Shown: positions 8,701 to 17,842, counted from the first letter of the stretch. The stretch is DNA of 64,000 bases from an uncultured Verrucomicrobiota bacterium (GCA_902580225.1 CACHJU010000001.1:1-64000), one strand, 5' to 3'. Notes: generated from the letters alone by a model not told the origin. Translations and numbers: made by a program.

Positions 8701-11215
8701 GAAAAAAATAAATTTTGGTATGGATACCGAACTTGGAACTTGGGGTTATCTTACGATTACAAGACCAAGTGAACTTACTGATTTAGAAAGTTCCGAATAT
8801 GGAAATGGATTTCGTGTCAGACTCTCTTTACCAGGAGACTCAGATAAAATTTATTTTGAACAATACAATCTTCGTTCTTTAATAGACAGTACTCAACATG
8901 GTTACGGAATGAATTGGGAGATTGAAAAATTTAATGGCTTTAATTTTACCGGAATTAGCGAATTAAAACATAACGGCAAAGAATGGAGTAACTATTATTA
9001 TCCGATTGGTAGAGTAGAGGATTCTACTGATGGAAATCCAGTTACTGGTTACAAGGATAAATACACTGATATTCCAAGTGGTCATTTTACTAATATTAGA
9101 CCTCCTAGTTCCGCTCTGGTGGAAGCATTTCAGCAATTGGGAAATGTTATCCCTCCGCTAGGTACTAAAATTGGCTTTTTCCATGATAATGTATCTGTCG
9201 GGTCAATGAACTCTTCCAATTCTGCAGTTATGTTCGAGATACCCAAGGCACCTCCTCTTTCATTGATGCAATATCGCCACGCAATGCTTAATAATTATCT
9301 TCATGGGCCTACTTATGTATTGGGAAATTCATACGCACCGGCTCAAGTGTCTAGATATAAAACATGGGGTCGAGTGAGAGCACTAACTGAAGAATCAATG
9401 TTTGATATGGATTTAGAAAATGAATTAGAAAAATGGCAGGATCCGACTGCCCCTAATTCCATTTGGAAAAATTATTTTGACCCAATTTGGAAGCGAACTC
9501 GTGAGATAGCTTATGGAAATGTTAGAGACATCAGTGCAGAACATGATCATCAAAATACTACTATAGATCATAGCTATTATTCAAACAGGGCACTTCTTGA
9601 TGGATTTTTTCTTTCCGGGGACGGAATTGGAGACTGGGAAATTGATCAAGAACTTGCAAGAAGTGCTCAAATTCCAGGTTCTAAAATACATCCTTTTCGA
9701 AATCCTGCATTGGTACCTTATTTTAGAGATGGCCATTGGAGAAGTGATGATGAAATAAGCAATAAAAAAAGCTATGATTTTAAATCAAATTATGTAGATG
9801 TTGAGTATGACAAGCTGATGGAATATCAAACATTGGCTGGGGATCTTCTTCTTGATGGAGCGTTTAATATAAATTCCACTTCAGTTGATGCTTGGGCTAG
9901 TTTCTTGAGCTCAAACAAAGGATTGATTGAATCGGGAAAAACTGCATTTCCCCGTTTTATTAACGAGGTAAGCCAAGGCCCTGAGTTTGAGAATAATTGG
10001 AATGAACTTCGAGAATTAACGGATTCAGAAATTTCTTTACTTTCACGAAAAATTGTAAAACAGGTAAAATTAAGAGGTCCATTTCTATCTTATTCTGATT
10101 TTGTTAACCGTAGAATTCAGGGACAAAATGAAAAAGGAACGACTTATTATCCATTTAACGAATGGATTAATAATGAAGACAGAAATTCCATTATTGGCTT
10201 GCGGGGTTGCATTCAGGCTGCAATTGCGGAAGCTGGTCTTAATAATCATGGAGATCTAGCCATTCAGACTGATAATGAAAAAATTGAAATTCCTGAAAAG
10301 AGATATGGTCCAGACTTTATTAATTCCCCCTTCCCTCTCTTCACTCAGAAATCGTACCTATCATCAAAGTTTGGAATTCCTGCCATTAATAAATTTAAGT
10401 TTAATCAACCTAGCCACCTAAGTCCTACAAATGATAATAACATTCTAACTTATGAACAATCTTGGGGAAAAGGGGTTTATAGACCTGAAAATGCAAACAG
10501 ATTCGACCCTCCACTTGGGCTCCCCCAAAGAGAGATTCAATGGCCGGATGGAACTATCATAACTGGTCGTTCAAAAAGGAGGCATGTAGAGTATCTTTAT
10601 GAATCGGTCAAAAATGGTGAGGCACCAGATAATCTTCTTGCGGTAGAGAATGTTGCAACTGGAGCAGGAAAGCCGGGTTGGCTTTTACAGTCCGATATCT
10701 TGAGTCCACTTGCCCCTATAATGACTGCCCGTTCTGATACTTTCAAAATTCGGGTTATGGGAGAAAATGTTGCCACCGAGGATCAGCCTTTTGTATCCCG
10801 GACATGGATTGAACTAACGGTTCAGAGAACACCGGACTATGTTAAATCTGATTTAGATTCTCCTCATCATCGTCCACATGAACCTTTTGATGATTATAAC
10901 CACAACGGATATTGGGATCAATACGACCCTAATCTTGGGATAAAAGAAAGGTGGCTGGATTTAAATCAAAATAGCAGGAATAGAGAGGGTCAGGATATTG
11001 TTGGAGCAGCACCAGACCTTCCGGGTGTGGGCGATCATACTGGTGAGGTGGGTGCTTTTGCGGACGGATTAACTTCGGATATTCAGTTAAATCGTGATTT
11101 AAATGAGGAAGTCGATTCTAGTGGAATGAAGATTTCATACAAGGGAATCAACCAAAGATTTGGAAGAAAGTTTAAAATAATAAAATTTCGTTGGCTACGG
11201 GAAGATGAAGTTTGA
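5786..11215 (+). CDS. Giant exported protein, Verru_Chthon cassette protein A type
   Basis: This is a 1809-residue protein. Its N-terminus has a basic head (about residues 1-17), then RGFALVLALSLMSLVFLL, a single hydrophobic helix of PilX/pseudopilin style, followed by DLNLSELRKQ. Everything after is predicted to be outside the cytoplasmic membrane. Acidic loops fitting the 12-residue EF-hand pattern occur at about 738-749 (DLNGNGKRDKGE) and 1703-1714 (DYNHNGYWDQYD), with a looser one near 1724, suggesting calcium binding. Size and N-terminus match the Verru_Chthon cassette A family, whose role is unknown; a pilus-like or type II secretion-like surface assembly is the usual guess. The CCAAT-GA-ATTGG inverted repeat at about 5752-5763 lies just upstream. 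Confidence 0.75.
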   Translation: MRKLPNSSRVLTEKSKRGFALVLALSLMSLVFLLVVSLVSLVSTDLNLSELRKQKVMSQANARLGMMVALGEIQKHLGPDTRITATADILDERIESANKYIVNAYGIDSGQSADSFYDLNENGTGSSEIISTNGQYRDKLPLGQRLWTGVWRHRASQKGSYVDMDIKVGAKPTPRNMESGEAVNKTTISDSSYDPHPALEISWLVSGNEGFQKKLAVGDSIARKEGLEIPDALPFNEFAREFRIQSDIYGNRENAWQDYQQVVAAYLSNKDEQLYNPDYFHPLIELPDPDDEKFDNQTVWILKKPVLKDNYNPLNSQDWKSYLSTEPVKVRKTEIVLPEVGQEKGSRQGSKENPIGFYAYWVGDEGVKSKINAVDPRKGKYTEQGFFKENPDSKEKKEVFSAVSQPNIQFQSGQGENAIGFGISFKGEIESKVKDLVSLGSFSELEKSTGTMQSSADKVNAHFHSLTTNSYGVLADVRRGGLKIDLSLAFKNFLKNSSSNSNANLWERDFSNYIYKDRIHYLKEVPLGENTKINQWVYGDEATINDQYAILAGPRWSVLKSYNNFYSKKGSLSEEIPDNFPRIVGDNSVLFDNSDGSLPKGKLSSIPAAIQNKVNYFDPWNQRPEPSNHPVLPVLAELKYSHMPTVSQNNFHALALFPSVSFWNPYDREISFSNLYIEVPFRLEMEFEEPVEYELFREWWYWSNVVHVHRNPKLPHPKIPGNQTRPLTYVKNIKRYVDLNGNGKRDKGEPTLPGGADRVDVPEDQPLPKRVRCKIAHCGQMGCFGEPPGTGVDFRYYQHSNTNKRYSTFRNNFGSHFPPLPDRSIAWNYNGKRHFKIFRSANEASGISNDRFLLLKITNIKIPPGERVNYTCSGSQLSFSQWNNMNDYILTELKHGSSEQPMVLQSPFANTNDLAIRWRIWSGDIDGFLPFAMENFDIESAKRTTSNLPKPKGITIYGDDPRSYSVDRIRLVKKINFGMDTELGTWGYLTITRPSELTDLESSEYGNGFRVRLSLPGDSDKIYFEQYNLRSLIDSTQHGYGMNWEIEKFNGFNFTGISELKHNGKEWSNYYYPIGRVEDSTDGNPVTGYKDKYTDIPSGHFTNIRPPSSALVEAFQQLGNVIPPLGTKIGFFHDNVSVGSMNSSNSAVMFEIPKAPPLSLMQYRHAMLNNYLHGPTYVLGNSYAPAQVSRYKTWGRVRALTEESMFDMDLENELEKWQDPTAPNSIWKNYFDPIWKRTREIAYGNVRDISAEHDHQNTTIDHSYYSNRALLDGFFLSGDGIGDWEIDQELARSAQIPGSKIHPFRNPALVPYFRDGHWRSDDEISNKKSYDFKSNYVDVEYDKLMEYQTLAGDLLLDGAFNINSTSVDAWASFLSSNKGLIESGKTAFPRFINEVSQGPEFENNWNELRELTDSEISLLSRKIVKQVKLRGPFLSYSDFVNRRIQGQNEKGTTYYPFNEWINNEDRNSIIGLRGCIQAAIAEAGLNNHGDLAIQTDNEKIEIPEKRYGPDFINSPFPLFTQKSYLSSKFGIPAINKFKFNQPSHLSPTNDNNILTYEQSWGKGVYRPENANRFDPPLGLPQREIQWPDGTIITGRSKRRHVEYLYESVKNGEAPDNLLAVENVATGAGKPGWLLQSDILSPLAPIMTARSDTFKIRVMGENVATEDQPFVSRTWIELTVQRTPDYVKSDLDSPHHRPHEPFDDYNHNGYWDQYDPNLGIKERWLDLNQNSRNREGQDIVGAAPDLPGVGDHTGEVGAFADGLTSDIQLNRDLNEEVDSSGMKISYKGINQRFGRKFKIIKFRWLREDEV

Positions 11216-11257
11216 TGATTTTTTCTCCTCAAATTTAAATTTAACGAATAGGAAATT

Positions 11258-12031
11258 ATGCTGAGAAGTTTCGTATTTTGTCTGTGTATATTTTTAAATA
11301 TCAAAATATTTGCCCAAGAAAAAGAATCGTCGGTTGATAAGGAAGTTCAACCAGTTGCAATCTTTTCAATGATTTTTTTGGAAAAATATAAATCACAATC
11401 TTTTTTTTATGCCCCTTGGGGAAATTTCGAGGAAGAGAATGCTACCATTATCGAGTTTTCAGTTGGCTCAGGAGCTTTATCCAGAAATTTGATATATTAC
11501 GGGTCCTCTCCCTTACGAATTTATGAAAGTAAATTTAACACAAACGGAGAAGAAGAGAAAAAATTAATTGCTGCTGAATTTTCTTTTCAAGCAATGGATA
11601 AAAAAGTTCTTGAATATGCTTTAGTCTTGATCTCAAGAAAAAAAGATAAACTTTGGCAAAACTTCCCCATTTTTTTTGATAAGAAAAGTATTCCTTTAGG
11701 CAGTTATAAAATAACTTCCCAATCTTCTGGAAAAATCTTTTTAATGCTCGGGAAAAATAAATTTTCATTGTCAAAGGGTGAGTCCAAAATAATTTCTACA
11801 ATTAATGAGGAGGGCCTGAGAAAAATGAATTTAAAGGGTTTGGTTAAAATGGAAACTGGTTATGAAGAAATTATAAATGAATCTATTTCATGTTCTCCAA
11901 CTAAAAGAGGTGTATTATTTCTGGCATATAATGGGAAAGAATCCAAAGTTTCATCCATTATCGAATTTAATAAACCGATTGAACGATCTCATGGTTTTAA
12001 TGTGCCCCCTCTTAAAATTACAGAGGAATAA
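11258..12031 (+). CDS. Secreted protein of unknown function downstream of cassette A
   Basis: I do not recognise this 257-residue protein. It has a convincing signal peptide (hydrophobic residues 4-18, cleavage near IFAQ). The mature part is beta-rich and lysine-rich with no cysteine motif and no membrane segment except the leader. It follows the cassette A gene by 42 bp on the same strand, so it may belong to the same surface system. Its TAA is two bases from the stop of the convergent hisI. Confidence 0.6.
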   Translation: MLRSFVFCLCIFLNIKIFAQEKESSVDKEVQPVAIFSMIFLEKYKSQSFFYAPWGNFEEENATIIEFSVGSGALSRNLIYYGSSPLRIYESKFNTNGEEEKKLIAAEFSFQAMDKKVLEYALVLISRKKDKLWQNFPIFFDKKSIPLGSYKITSQSSGKIFLMLGKNKFSLSKGESKIISTINEEGLRKMNLKGLVKMETGYEEIINESISCSPTKRGVLFLAYNGKESKVSSIIEFNKPIERSHGFNVPPLKITEE

Positions 12032-12041
12032 ATTTATTTAA
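12029..12041. repeat. Recurrent AT motif, copy 1
   Basis: TAAATTTATTTAA, placed on the facing stops of the 11258-12031 gene (TAA) and hisI (TTA on this strand). The same 13-mer, in either orientation, recurs at three other gene boundaries. Confidence 0.4.
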
Positions 12042-12444
12042 ATTTTAATTCGGAATTGTTTTGAATGCTTCTATAATAACATCCGGAACGAGGATATCCA
12101 TCTGAATTTTTAGTGTGACATGCACCTTTCCCTTTTGGGCGAACCCGATAGAGGAGAGAATTTTGTTCACAGTTTACCCGAATTTCAATAATTTCAAGAA
12201 AATCACCCGAAGTCTTCCCTTTAATCCAAAGTTCATTCCTGCTTGTGCTCCAGAAAGTGGCCATTTTTTCTTTTAAAGTGGCTTTTAGGGCTAGTTCGTT
12301 TGCATAACCTACGATCAAAACTTCTCCCGTATCTGCATCTTGTGCAACCGCCGGAAGAAGGTCTTCATTACATTCCGCCACTTTTTTTAACTTGGTAAAA
12401 TCCAGGTTTAGTTTTTTGCCTTCTTCCAGTTCTTGATGATTCAT
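12034..12444 (-). CDS. hisI: Phosphoribosyl-AMP cyclohydrolase, variant metal site
   Basis: HisI opens the purine ring of phosphoribosyl-AMP in histidine synthesis. The 136-residue protein has the family blocks EVLIVGYAN (41-49), ATFWSTSRNELWIKG (62-76), GKGACHTK (105-112) and SGCYYR (120-125), which supply the zinc cysteines. The magnesium motif D-C-D-x-D is replaced by N91-C92-E93-Q94-N95, so all three aspartates are changed. I recall similar NCEQN-type proteins as a HisI subgroup, which would make this a clade trait and not decay. There is no fused HisE domain and no other his gene in the window. Confidence 0.85.
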   Translation of the reverse strand: MNHQELEEGKKLNLDFTKLKKVAECNEDLLPAVAQDADTGEVLIVGYANELALKATLKEKMATFWSTSRNELWIKGKTSGDFLEIIEIRVNCEQNSLLYRVRPKGKGACHTKNSDGYPRSGCYYRSIQNNSELKFK

Positions 12445-12514
12445 GGGAAATAAATTAACAGATTATTATTTGTAAGAAGAATAAGTTTTAAAAGGATGTT
12501 AAAGTCCTATGATA

Positions 12515-13342
12515 TTACATGAGAAGAGTTTTTATAATCATTAAAATAATTTTTTTCATTTTCGGAAGAGCAACTTTTGAGGCATTTTGAACATCATCGT
12601 GAGAAAGCTCATGAGATGCAATGCCCGAAGCTAAATTACTGATGCACGAAATTCCAATGACTTTCATATTTAATGCATTACACATCATTGCCTCGGGTAC
12701 GGTTGACATTCCTACCGCATCAGCTCCAAGTAATTGATAGGTTTTGATTTCAGCAGGCGTTTCAAAACTAGGACCGGACAAGGCAATGTACACCCCTTTT
12801 CTTAAAGGAAATTCTAATGAATGGGTCATTCCCAATATTCGATTTCTTAATTCTTCGCAGTATACTTCTGTTTGATCGGGGAATCGGGGAATTTTTGGAT
12901 GACTAATTGGACCAATTAATGGATTACTGCCCATGAAATTTATATGATCTTCCAAAACCATAAGATCTCCCACTTCAAAGGACTTATTAATACCGCCGGC
13001 TGCATTGGTAAGAATCATTGTTTTAACTCCTAATGCATTTGCCAGGTAAATAGGAAAGCAAATCGGATTCCATCCCGCACCCTCATAAAAATGACGTCTC
13101 CCTTGAAAAATCAGAATTTGTTTATCTTTGAATTTGCCGAGTATGAGAGTTCCATTGTGTCCAGATATAGTGGTTGAAGACATACCGGGAATATCTCCAT
13201 ATTCAATTCTAGAAGAGTTTTGAAAAATTTCACATAATTCACCCCAGCCTGATCCGCAAATAAGACTAATTGCTGGTTTAATCTCCCCCCATTTCTTGTA
13301 AAGAAAAGAAACTGCCTCATTTAAATCAACCTTTTTACCCAT
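12515..13342 (-). CDS. Purine nucleoside phosphorylase, trimeric type
   Basis: This 275-residue enzyme phosphorolyses purine nucleosides to base and ribose-1-phosphate in salvage. It has the trimeric PNP signatures: GSGWGEL near residue 29, [19 protein letters not shown] (phosphate and ribose contacts), [17 protein letters not shown] and VGMSTVPE, followed by ISCISNLA containing the base-binding asparagine. Its ATG overlaps the purM stop by 8 bp, so translation is probably coupled. It pairs purine salvage with the de novo step encoded just upstream. Confidence 0.9.
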   Translation of the reverse strand: MGKKVDLNEAVSFLYKKWGEIKPAISLICGSGWGELCEIFQNSSRIEYGDIPGMSSTTISGHNGTLILGKFKDKQILIFQGRRHFYEGAGWNPICFPIYLANALGVKTMILTNAAGGINKSFEVGDLMVLEDHINFMGSNPLIGPISHPKIPRFPDQTEVYCEELRNRILGMTHSLEFPLRKGVYIALSGPSFETPAEIKTYQLLGADAVGMSTVPEAMMCNALNMKVIGISCISNLASGIASHELSHDDVQNASKVALPKMKKIILMIIKTLLM

Positions 13343-14528
13343 AGTTTAGTTCAAATTTATCCGTATTAATGGAGAGATGATTTTCGCCGTTTTGCCTAGC
13401 TGTTTCTTCGGTTCTTCCAATTATTTGAGCCTCAATTTTAAAGGATTTTGAAATCGATATTATTTCATCAGCAGCTTCAGGTTCACAATAAATTTCAAAA
13501 CGATGTCCCATGTTATAAACTTGGTACATTTCCTTGTCTGTGGTTCCCGAGACCCTTTGTATTTCAAGAAAAAGTGGGGGTGGGGTAAAAAGATTATTTT
13601 TAATATGGTGCACATTTGTTCCGAATCGCATGCACTTCGTCTGCCCTCCTCCAGAACAATGAACCAAGCCCAATACAGAGTCCCTAATTTCAGCCATGAT
13701 TGATTTAACCACCGGTAAATAAGTTCGGGTGGGGCTGAGCAGAGCTTGCCCAATTGAGAGCGATGAATTAATCAAAGAGTCCTGCATAAGAAAGGGACCG
13801 CAGTAAAGAAATTCCTCCTTGGTTTGCGGATCAAAAGTTTCAGGGAAATTCTCGCGGTAATGGGAGGAAAGCATTTCATGTCTGGCACTGGTTAGCCCAT
13901 TGCTCCCAATTCCACTGTTTTCCTGGTTTTCATAGGAGGACTGCCCGGATGAGGAAAGTCCGACAATGCTTAGTCCGGGGCGAATATTGGCGTTGTTGAT
14001 AATCTTATTGTTTGGAACAATGGCGACTGCACATGAATCTACCGCCACAGTTCCGGTGAGATCCCCAACATCCGCAGTCTCCCCTCCCCCGCTTGAAACG
14101 CCGATTCCAAATTCCTGTAATGTTTGGATGAATGCTTCGGTTCCCTCAATCAGGGCGGCCAGAGCTTCAGCGGGGAAATTTCTGGCGTTCCGATTGACCG
14201 TACTTGATAAGATCACTCGGTCCCAAATACCCACGCAGGCAAGGTCGTCCAGATTCATTACAATACTGTCCTGTGCAATACCTCGAAAAACATTGGGATC
14301 GCCTGTTTCCCGGTACCAAAGATAAGCAAGAATTGATTTGGTTCCCGCACCGTCTGAGTGAATGACATTTCGCATATTTTTGTTTCCGGTAAGGAGATCT
14401 TCAGTAATTTTACAAAATGCACCGGGATAGCAACCCCGATCAAGTTTATCCACTACTTGATGAACTTCGTCCTTGCTTGAAGAAACCCCCCTTTGATTAT
14501 ATCGATTATCTGAATCGTTATTGATCAT
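13335..14528 (-). CDS. purM: Phosphoribosylformylglycinamidine cyclo-ligase (AIR synthetase)
   Basis: PurM closes the imidazole ring to give AIR in de novo purine synthesis. The start at 14528 gives [20 protein letters not shown], matching the SNRYxQRGVSASK start of Bacteroides-type PurM; the frame remains open to 14678 but that extension is unlike the family. At 397 residues it follows the long Bacteroidetes/PVC form, with [45 protein letters not shown] and YQVYNMGHR. It is followed by the overlapping PNP gene. It diverges from a GNAT gene at 14599. Confidence 0.9.
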   Translation of the reverse strand: MINNDSDNRYNQRGVSSSKDEVHQVVDKLDRGCYPGAFCKITEDLLTGNKNMRNVIHSDGAGTKSILAYLWYRETGDPNVFRGIAQDSIVMNLDDLACVGIWDRVILSSTVNRNARNFPAEALAALIEGTEAFIQTLQEFGIGVSSGGGETADVGDLTGTVAVDSCAVAIVPNNKIINNANIRPGLSIVGLSSSGQSSYENQENSGIGSNGLTSARHEMLSSHYRENFPETFDPQTKEEFLYCGPFLMQDSLINSSLSIGQALLSPTRTYLPVVKSIMAEIRDSVLGLVHCSGGGQTKCMRFGTNVHHIKNNLFTPPPLFLEIQRVSGTTDKEMYQVYNMGHRFEIYCEPEAADEIISISKSFKIEAQIIGRTEETARQNGENHLSINTDKFELNYG

Positions 14529-14598
14529 ATTATGTGTCTCACTCGGTCTAGTTTGGGAAATAAAGCAATTTGTGAAATCTAAAAAATGCGTTGAAAAA

Positions 14599-15438
14599 AT
14601 GAAAGTACAGAAGTATTGCACTCTAGTTGGGTTTATGGAAAAGACCGAGAATTTTCTTTTGAAAAATGAGGTTTCCAATAATTTATTTTGGGAAGCACTT
14701 CAAGGATCAGTTTTACATTCTTCCAAACCGACATGGTTTGGAACAATTATGAATAACGGGAAAATTGAGCTTTGTGGGATTCGCACATCTTTAAATTACC
14801 TTTTACTTTCCTATGGGAAGAAATCCTCAATTGATCATTTAGTCAAGTATGCCAAGGTGAAGAAATGGAAATTGAATGGAGTATCCGGTCCAGAAGATAG
14901 CAGTCTTTTTTTTGCCAACCAATGGTTAAATGGTAAATCTGATAAAGAGGAAGGACGAAAAGATTTTTTAATCTTTGAATCACCAAGGAGAACTTCAAAA
15001 TGGAAAGGAAAAGTCAAAGAAAAGAATATTTTGAAGATTGTTGGAGCTAATGAATGGCCCCGAGCCCGGTTATGGGCGTTACAATTTGCCATCGAGTCCA
15101 CGCCAAAACTAAGTGGGTCCGCGGTGGTTGCGATGGCGAAGGAAATGAAGAAGAAAAAATCGCTTTTTTTCTTTTTAAATGATCAAATGAAATCCTGTGG
15201 GATGGCTGGCTATGGTAGGGAAACACCTTCATTTAATGTAATTAATTTGGTTTATGTCCCCAAAGAAATGCGAAACCAAAAAATCGCACAAAGATTAATT
15301 TTAGAATTAACACAATTGAGTCGAGTTGGTAAAAAGAAGAGGTGTATTCTATTCAGTGACTACCTCAAAAGTGGTAATCTTTATGAATCAATAGGCTTTA
15401 AATTGATTTCAAAATATTGCGAAAGAAAATTTAAATAA
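14599..15438 (+). CDS. GNAT-family acetyltransferase-like protein
   Basis: The protein has about 279 residues if the ATG at 14599 is used; an ATG at 14635 is an equally plausible start. The C-terminal 100 residues form a GNAT core: [23 protein letters not shown] carries the V-x-P-x-x-R-x-x-x-I-A acetyl-CoA loop, and [11 protein letters not shown] is the closing strand. The N-terminal half ([23 protein letters not shown]) resembles the extra domain of two-domain acetyltransferases. The substrate is unknown. It converges on xseA with stops two bases apart. Confidence 0.75.
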   Translation: MKVQKYCTLVGFMEKTENFLLKNEVSNNLFWEALQGSVLHSSKPTWFGTIMNNGKIELCGIRTSLNYLLLSYGKKSSIDHLVKYAKVKKWKLNGVSGPEDSSLFFANQWLNGKSDKEEGRKDFLIFESPRRTSKWKGKVKEKNILKIVGANEWPRARLWALQFAIESTPKLSGSAVVAMAKEMKKKKSLFFFLNDQMKSCGMAGYGRETPSFNVINLVYVPKEMRNQKIAQRLILELTQLSRVGKKKRCILFSDYLKSGNLYESIGFKLISKYCERKFK

Positions 15439-15443
15439 ATTTA
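15431..15443. repeat. Recurrent AT motif, copy 2
   Basis: TTAAATAAATTTA, the reverse complement of copy 1, containing the facing stops of the GNAT gene and xseA two bases apart. Identity with copy 1 extends to TAAATTTATTTAAATTTT. Confidence 0.4.
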
Positions 15444-16658
15444 ATCATTAACTTTAAATTCTCTTTTTCCGTCTTGAAATACAGCTTTGACCAGATCATT
15501 CTTTTTTAAAATTTCGGCACGGCTTATAGAATTTCCGTCTAAATTTTCAAAGTAAGAAAAACCTCTTTTTAGTACTGATTTTAAACTGCCCCCTTCAAGT
15601 CTTTGACTTAGTGAATCTAGTTTATATTGATTATGGCTAAAGTGATTTTGTATGACCTGGTCCATTCTTGCAGAAAATTCATCAATGTATTGATGAAAGC
15701 TTTCCATTTTCGATTGGGGTGAAAGTGACTTAAGTTGAGCATGTAAAAGAGTGAGCCGTTCTTGACCCGCAGAGATAATCATTGCAGGAATTCTCAAGAG
15801 TTGCGTTTGCATTTCATTGATGAGTTCATTTTGTCTGATTGTTTGAGAACTGATCCATTCTGCAGCCGCGGATGGAGTTTCCGCCCGAAAATCGGAGGCA
15901 AAGTCCGTTAGCACGAAATCAGTCTGGTGACCAACTGCGGAGATAATTGGAATCTTGGTGGATGCGATGGCACGCACCAGTTCCTCGTCATTAAATGCCC
16001 ATAAGTCTTCAATCGAACCTCCTCCCCTTGTAACAACAATTAGGTCAGCATCATCATGTTTTTCCACTCTAGCTAATGCATCCCGTAATTCTTTTGGTGC
16101 TTCCTTTCCCTGCACAGACGATCCAAAAATAGAAATTTCTCCCCGCCAGTTCCTTCTCTTTAAAATACTGAGGAAATCTTGTAAAGCCGCTCCCCGAACC
16201 GAGGTAATAACTGCAATTTTAAGGGGGAGGTTGGGGAGAGCTTTTCGGTTTTCTTCATTAAATAATCCTTCGGCTAATAATTTCGCTTTTAAGCGGTCAA
16301 ATTGAAGTTGTAGATTTCCAGTTCCTTCCTGCAGGATATGTTTGACCCGAAACTGATAATCTCCCCGTGGTTCATAGACAGTAACATTTCCGTAAGCCAC
16401 ACATTCATCTCCGTTTTTAGGAATATATCCAAGGTGCGAAAAATCTCCTTTAAAGAGGACTGTTTTTATCTGACTAACGGAATCCTTGAGAATGAAGTAA
16501 CGATGACCACTGGGTTGAGCTCTTAAATTAGAAATTTCTCCTTTTATCCAGAGAGGAGGAAATCTATTTTCGAGAGTGCTTTTAATCTCTCTCGTTAATT
16601 GACCAATTGACCATATTTCTGATAGGTCCTGCTGAGTTTCAAAGAGGTCAGTTTGCAT
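15441..16658 (-). CDS. xseA: Exodeoxyribonuclease VII large subunit
   Basis: This is the catalytic large subunit of the single-strand exonuclease used in DNA repair. The start at 16658 gives MQTDLFETQQDL, overlapping the preceding gene by 11 bp; ten extra residues are possible upstream. It has an N-terminal OB fold (SIGQLTREIKSTLE, LWIKGEISNL, about 20-110), then the nuclease domain with ITSVRGAALQDFL, VTRGGGSIEDLWAFND and ISAVGHQTDFVLTDFASD, then a coiled-coil C-terminus that would bind XseB. At about 405 residues it is of family length. xseB is not adjacent. Confidence 0.93.
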   Translation of the reverse strand: MQTDLFETQQDLSEIWSIGQLTREIKSTLENRFPPLWIKGEISNLRAQPSGHRYFILKDSVSQIKTVLFKGDFSHLGYIPKNGDECVAYGNVTVYEPRGDYQFRVKHILQEGTGNLQLQFDRLKAKLLAEGLFNEENRKALPNLPLKIAVITSVRGAALQDFLSILKRRNWRGEISIFGSSVQGKEAPKELRDALARVEKHDDADLIVVTRGGGSIEDLWAFNDEELVRAIASTKIPIISAVGHQTDFVLTDFASDFRAETPSAAAEWISSQTIRQNELINEMQTQLLRIPAMIISAGQERLTLLHAQLKSLSPQSKMESFHQYIDEFSARMDQVIQNHFSHNQYKLDSLSQRLEGGSLKSVLKRGFSYFENLDGNSISRAEILKKNDLVKAVFQDGKREFKVND

Positions 16659-17325
16659 TATTTTTTGCTTTAGTAAGAGTTCGACCAATTAAAATCATAA
16701 CAATAAGAATTGAAATCCCTCCCCATATGTATTTCCAGCTTCCTCCGAAAATTCCTGCTGATGCGAGCACAAACCCACAATCAGTAATGGCGATAATTGG
16801 AATGGAAACAACAAGATATTTCGAAAATGGTATCTTAAGTAAACCAAGTCCATAGTTTGTAAATATAAAAGGTATACCGGGGGTAAGCCGAAGAATAATT
16901 GACCAATGATACAAATTATTCGCAGGAACTTCCGGTATTTGATATTTAAAATAATTTAAAAGCTTATTAACTACAACTCTTCCAGGTCCACGGGCAAACC
17001 AGTATGTCCAAATTAAGTTCAGTGTAAGTGCAAGAACGCTGTATAAACAGGCAATCCAAGGACCAAATTTCGTACCCCATAATCCAGCAAGGAACAGTAA
17101 CGGTGCACAGGGGAGTATGAATCCGGGTAAAATCGCAATAGATACAAACAGCCAGAATCCATTGTTGAGAAGAAAGGTTTTAAACTGAACCCATTTGTCA
17201 GTTATAACAAGTTTGATGTCCTCTCCCCCGATCCAAATAAGAACAAGGTATAGAAGGCCGAGAAAAGAAAATAATACTAGCACAAAGCAAATCGTCAAAA
17301 AGAACTTACTTTGGGTTACTTTCAA
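16648..17325 (-). CDS. VTT-domain (TVP38/DedA-related) membrane protein
   Basis: This is a 225-residue polytopic inner-membrane protein. Hydrophobic segments lie at about 9-31, 57-82, 86-110, 137-160, 168-192 and 199-216. The central part has the VTT/SNARE-associated pattern: GFILPCAPLLFLAGLWGTKFG, then ARGPGRVVV, then LRLTPGIPFIFTNYGLGLLKIPF. Family members act in lipid scrambling or envelope homeostasis, but this one's substrate cannot be read. It overlaps xseA, probably only transcriptional linkage. Confidence 0.82.
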   Translation of the reverse strand: MKVTQSKFFLTICFVLVLFSFLGLLYLVLIWIGGEDIKLVITDKWVQFKTFLLNNGFWLFVSIAILPGFILPCAPLLFLAGLWGTKFGPWIACLYSVLALTLNLIWTYWFARGPGRVVVNKLLNYFKYQIPEVPANNLYHWSIILRLTPGIPFIFTNYGLGLLKIPFSKYLVVSIPIIAITDCGFVLASAGIFGGSWKYIWGGISILIVMILIGRTLTKAKNNAN

Positions 17326-17361
17326 AATAAAAAATGTGGGAATTTGAAAAAGTAGTCGTAT

Positions 17362-17574
17362 CTAATGTAATATCTTAACAGGCTCTTCTGTGTCGTTGTT
17401 TTCAACGCCCTGGTTCCAAATCTTTAATTGATTCTCGGACTCTTTGGTTTGGTTTGTGGACTGTGAAAGTCGGTACGAATTGAAAACGGGTATCGCAATA
17501 AAAGTAATTGTGCACAATATCAAAAAAAACACAATGAATTCTAATTTCGAAAACCCTTTAGTGGAAGATGTCAT
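17362..17574 (-). CDS. Small prepilin-like protein (70 aa)
   Basis: This tiny protein has a perfect prepilin leader. A six-residue polar head ends in G7, the predicted mature start is F8 with glutamate at +5 (GFSKLEFIVFF), and a hydrophobic helix covers residues 8-29. The exported part is only about 40 polar residues. It may be a minor pseudopilin for the same prepilin peptidase that would process the protein at 932-2029. No pilus genes adjoin it. There is no family I can name. Confidence 0.6.
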   Translation of the reverse strand: MTSSTKGFSKLEFIVFFLILCTITFIAIPVFNSYRLSQSTNQTKESENQLKIWNQGVENNDTEEPVKILH

Positions 17575-17606
17575 TTATATATAAGTTAAATAATAATTAA
17601 AGTTTA

Positions 17607-17780
17607 CTACCTACCAAAAAACCAAAAAAGAATTCCTGGCAAGGCAATGAACACCAAAGATATAATTCCAAGTAAAAGTTGGGCCCTAAAAGCTTTTTTT
17701 CTATTTTCGTCAGTCAGCGGAGAAGGAGGTTGTCCCCAGTCCTCGACTTTTGAGTCTTGCTCTTTAAAATCATTTTTCAT
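17607..17780 (-). CDS. Small single-span membrane protein (57 aa)
   Basis: This is taken from the ATG at 17780 (MKNDFKEQD); the frame extends to 17822 but the added residues look non-coding. A charged N-terminal half contains the stretch WGQPPSPLTDENRKKAFRA. It is followed by one hydrophobic helix (about residues 35-53), ending in FGR. The function is unknown. It diverges from tyrA and sits in line with the prepilin-like miniprotein. Confidence 0.5.
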   Translation of the reverse strand: MKNDFKEQDSKVEDWGQPPSPLTDENRKKAFRAQLLLGIISLVFIALPGILFWFFGR

Positions 17781-17842
17781 CAATAAATTAGTTCTACAAT
17801 TAAAAACTATTCGATCAATCAAATTTAAATACGATTGAAAAC

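Noticed and set aside
13335-14678. 447-residue reading of purM starting at 14678
   Set aside because: The first 50 residues are cysteine/phenylalanine-rich and unlike PurM; the ATG at 14528 gives the standard N-terminus, and the extension would overlap the divergent gene's upstream region.
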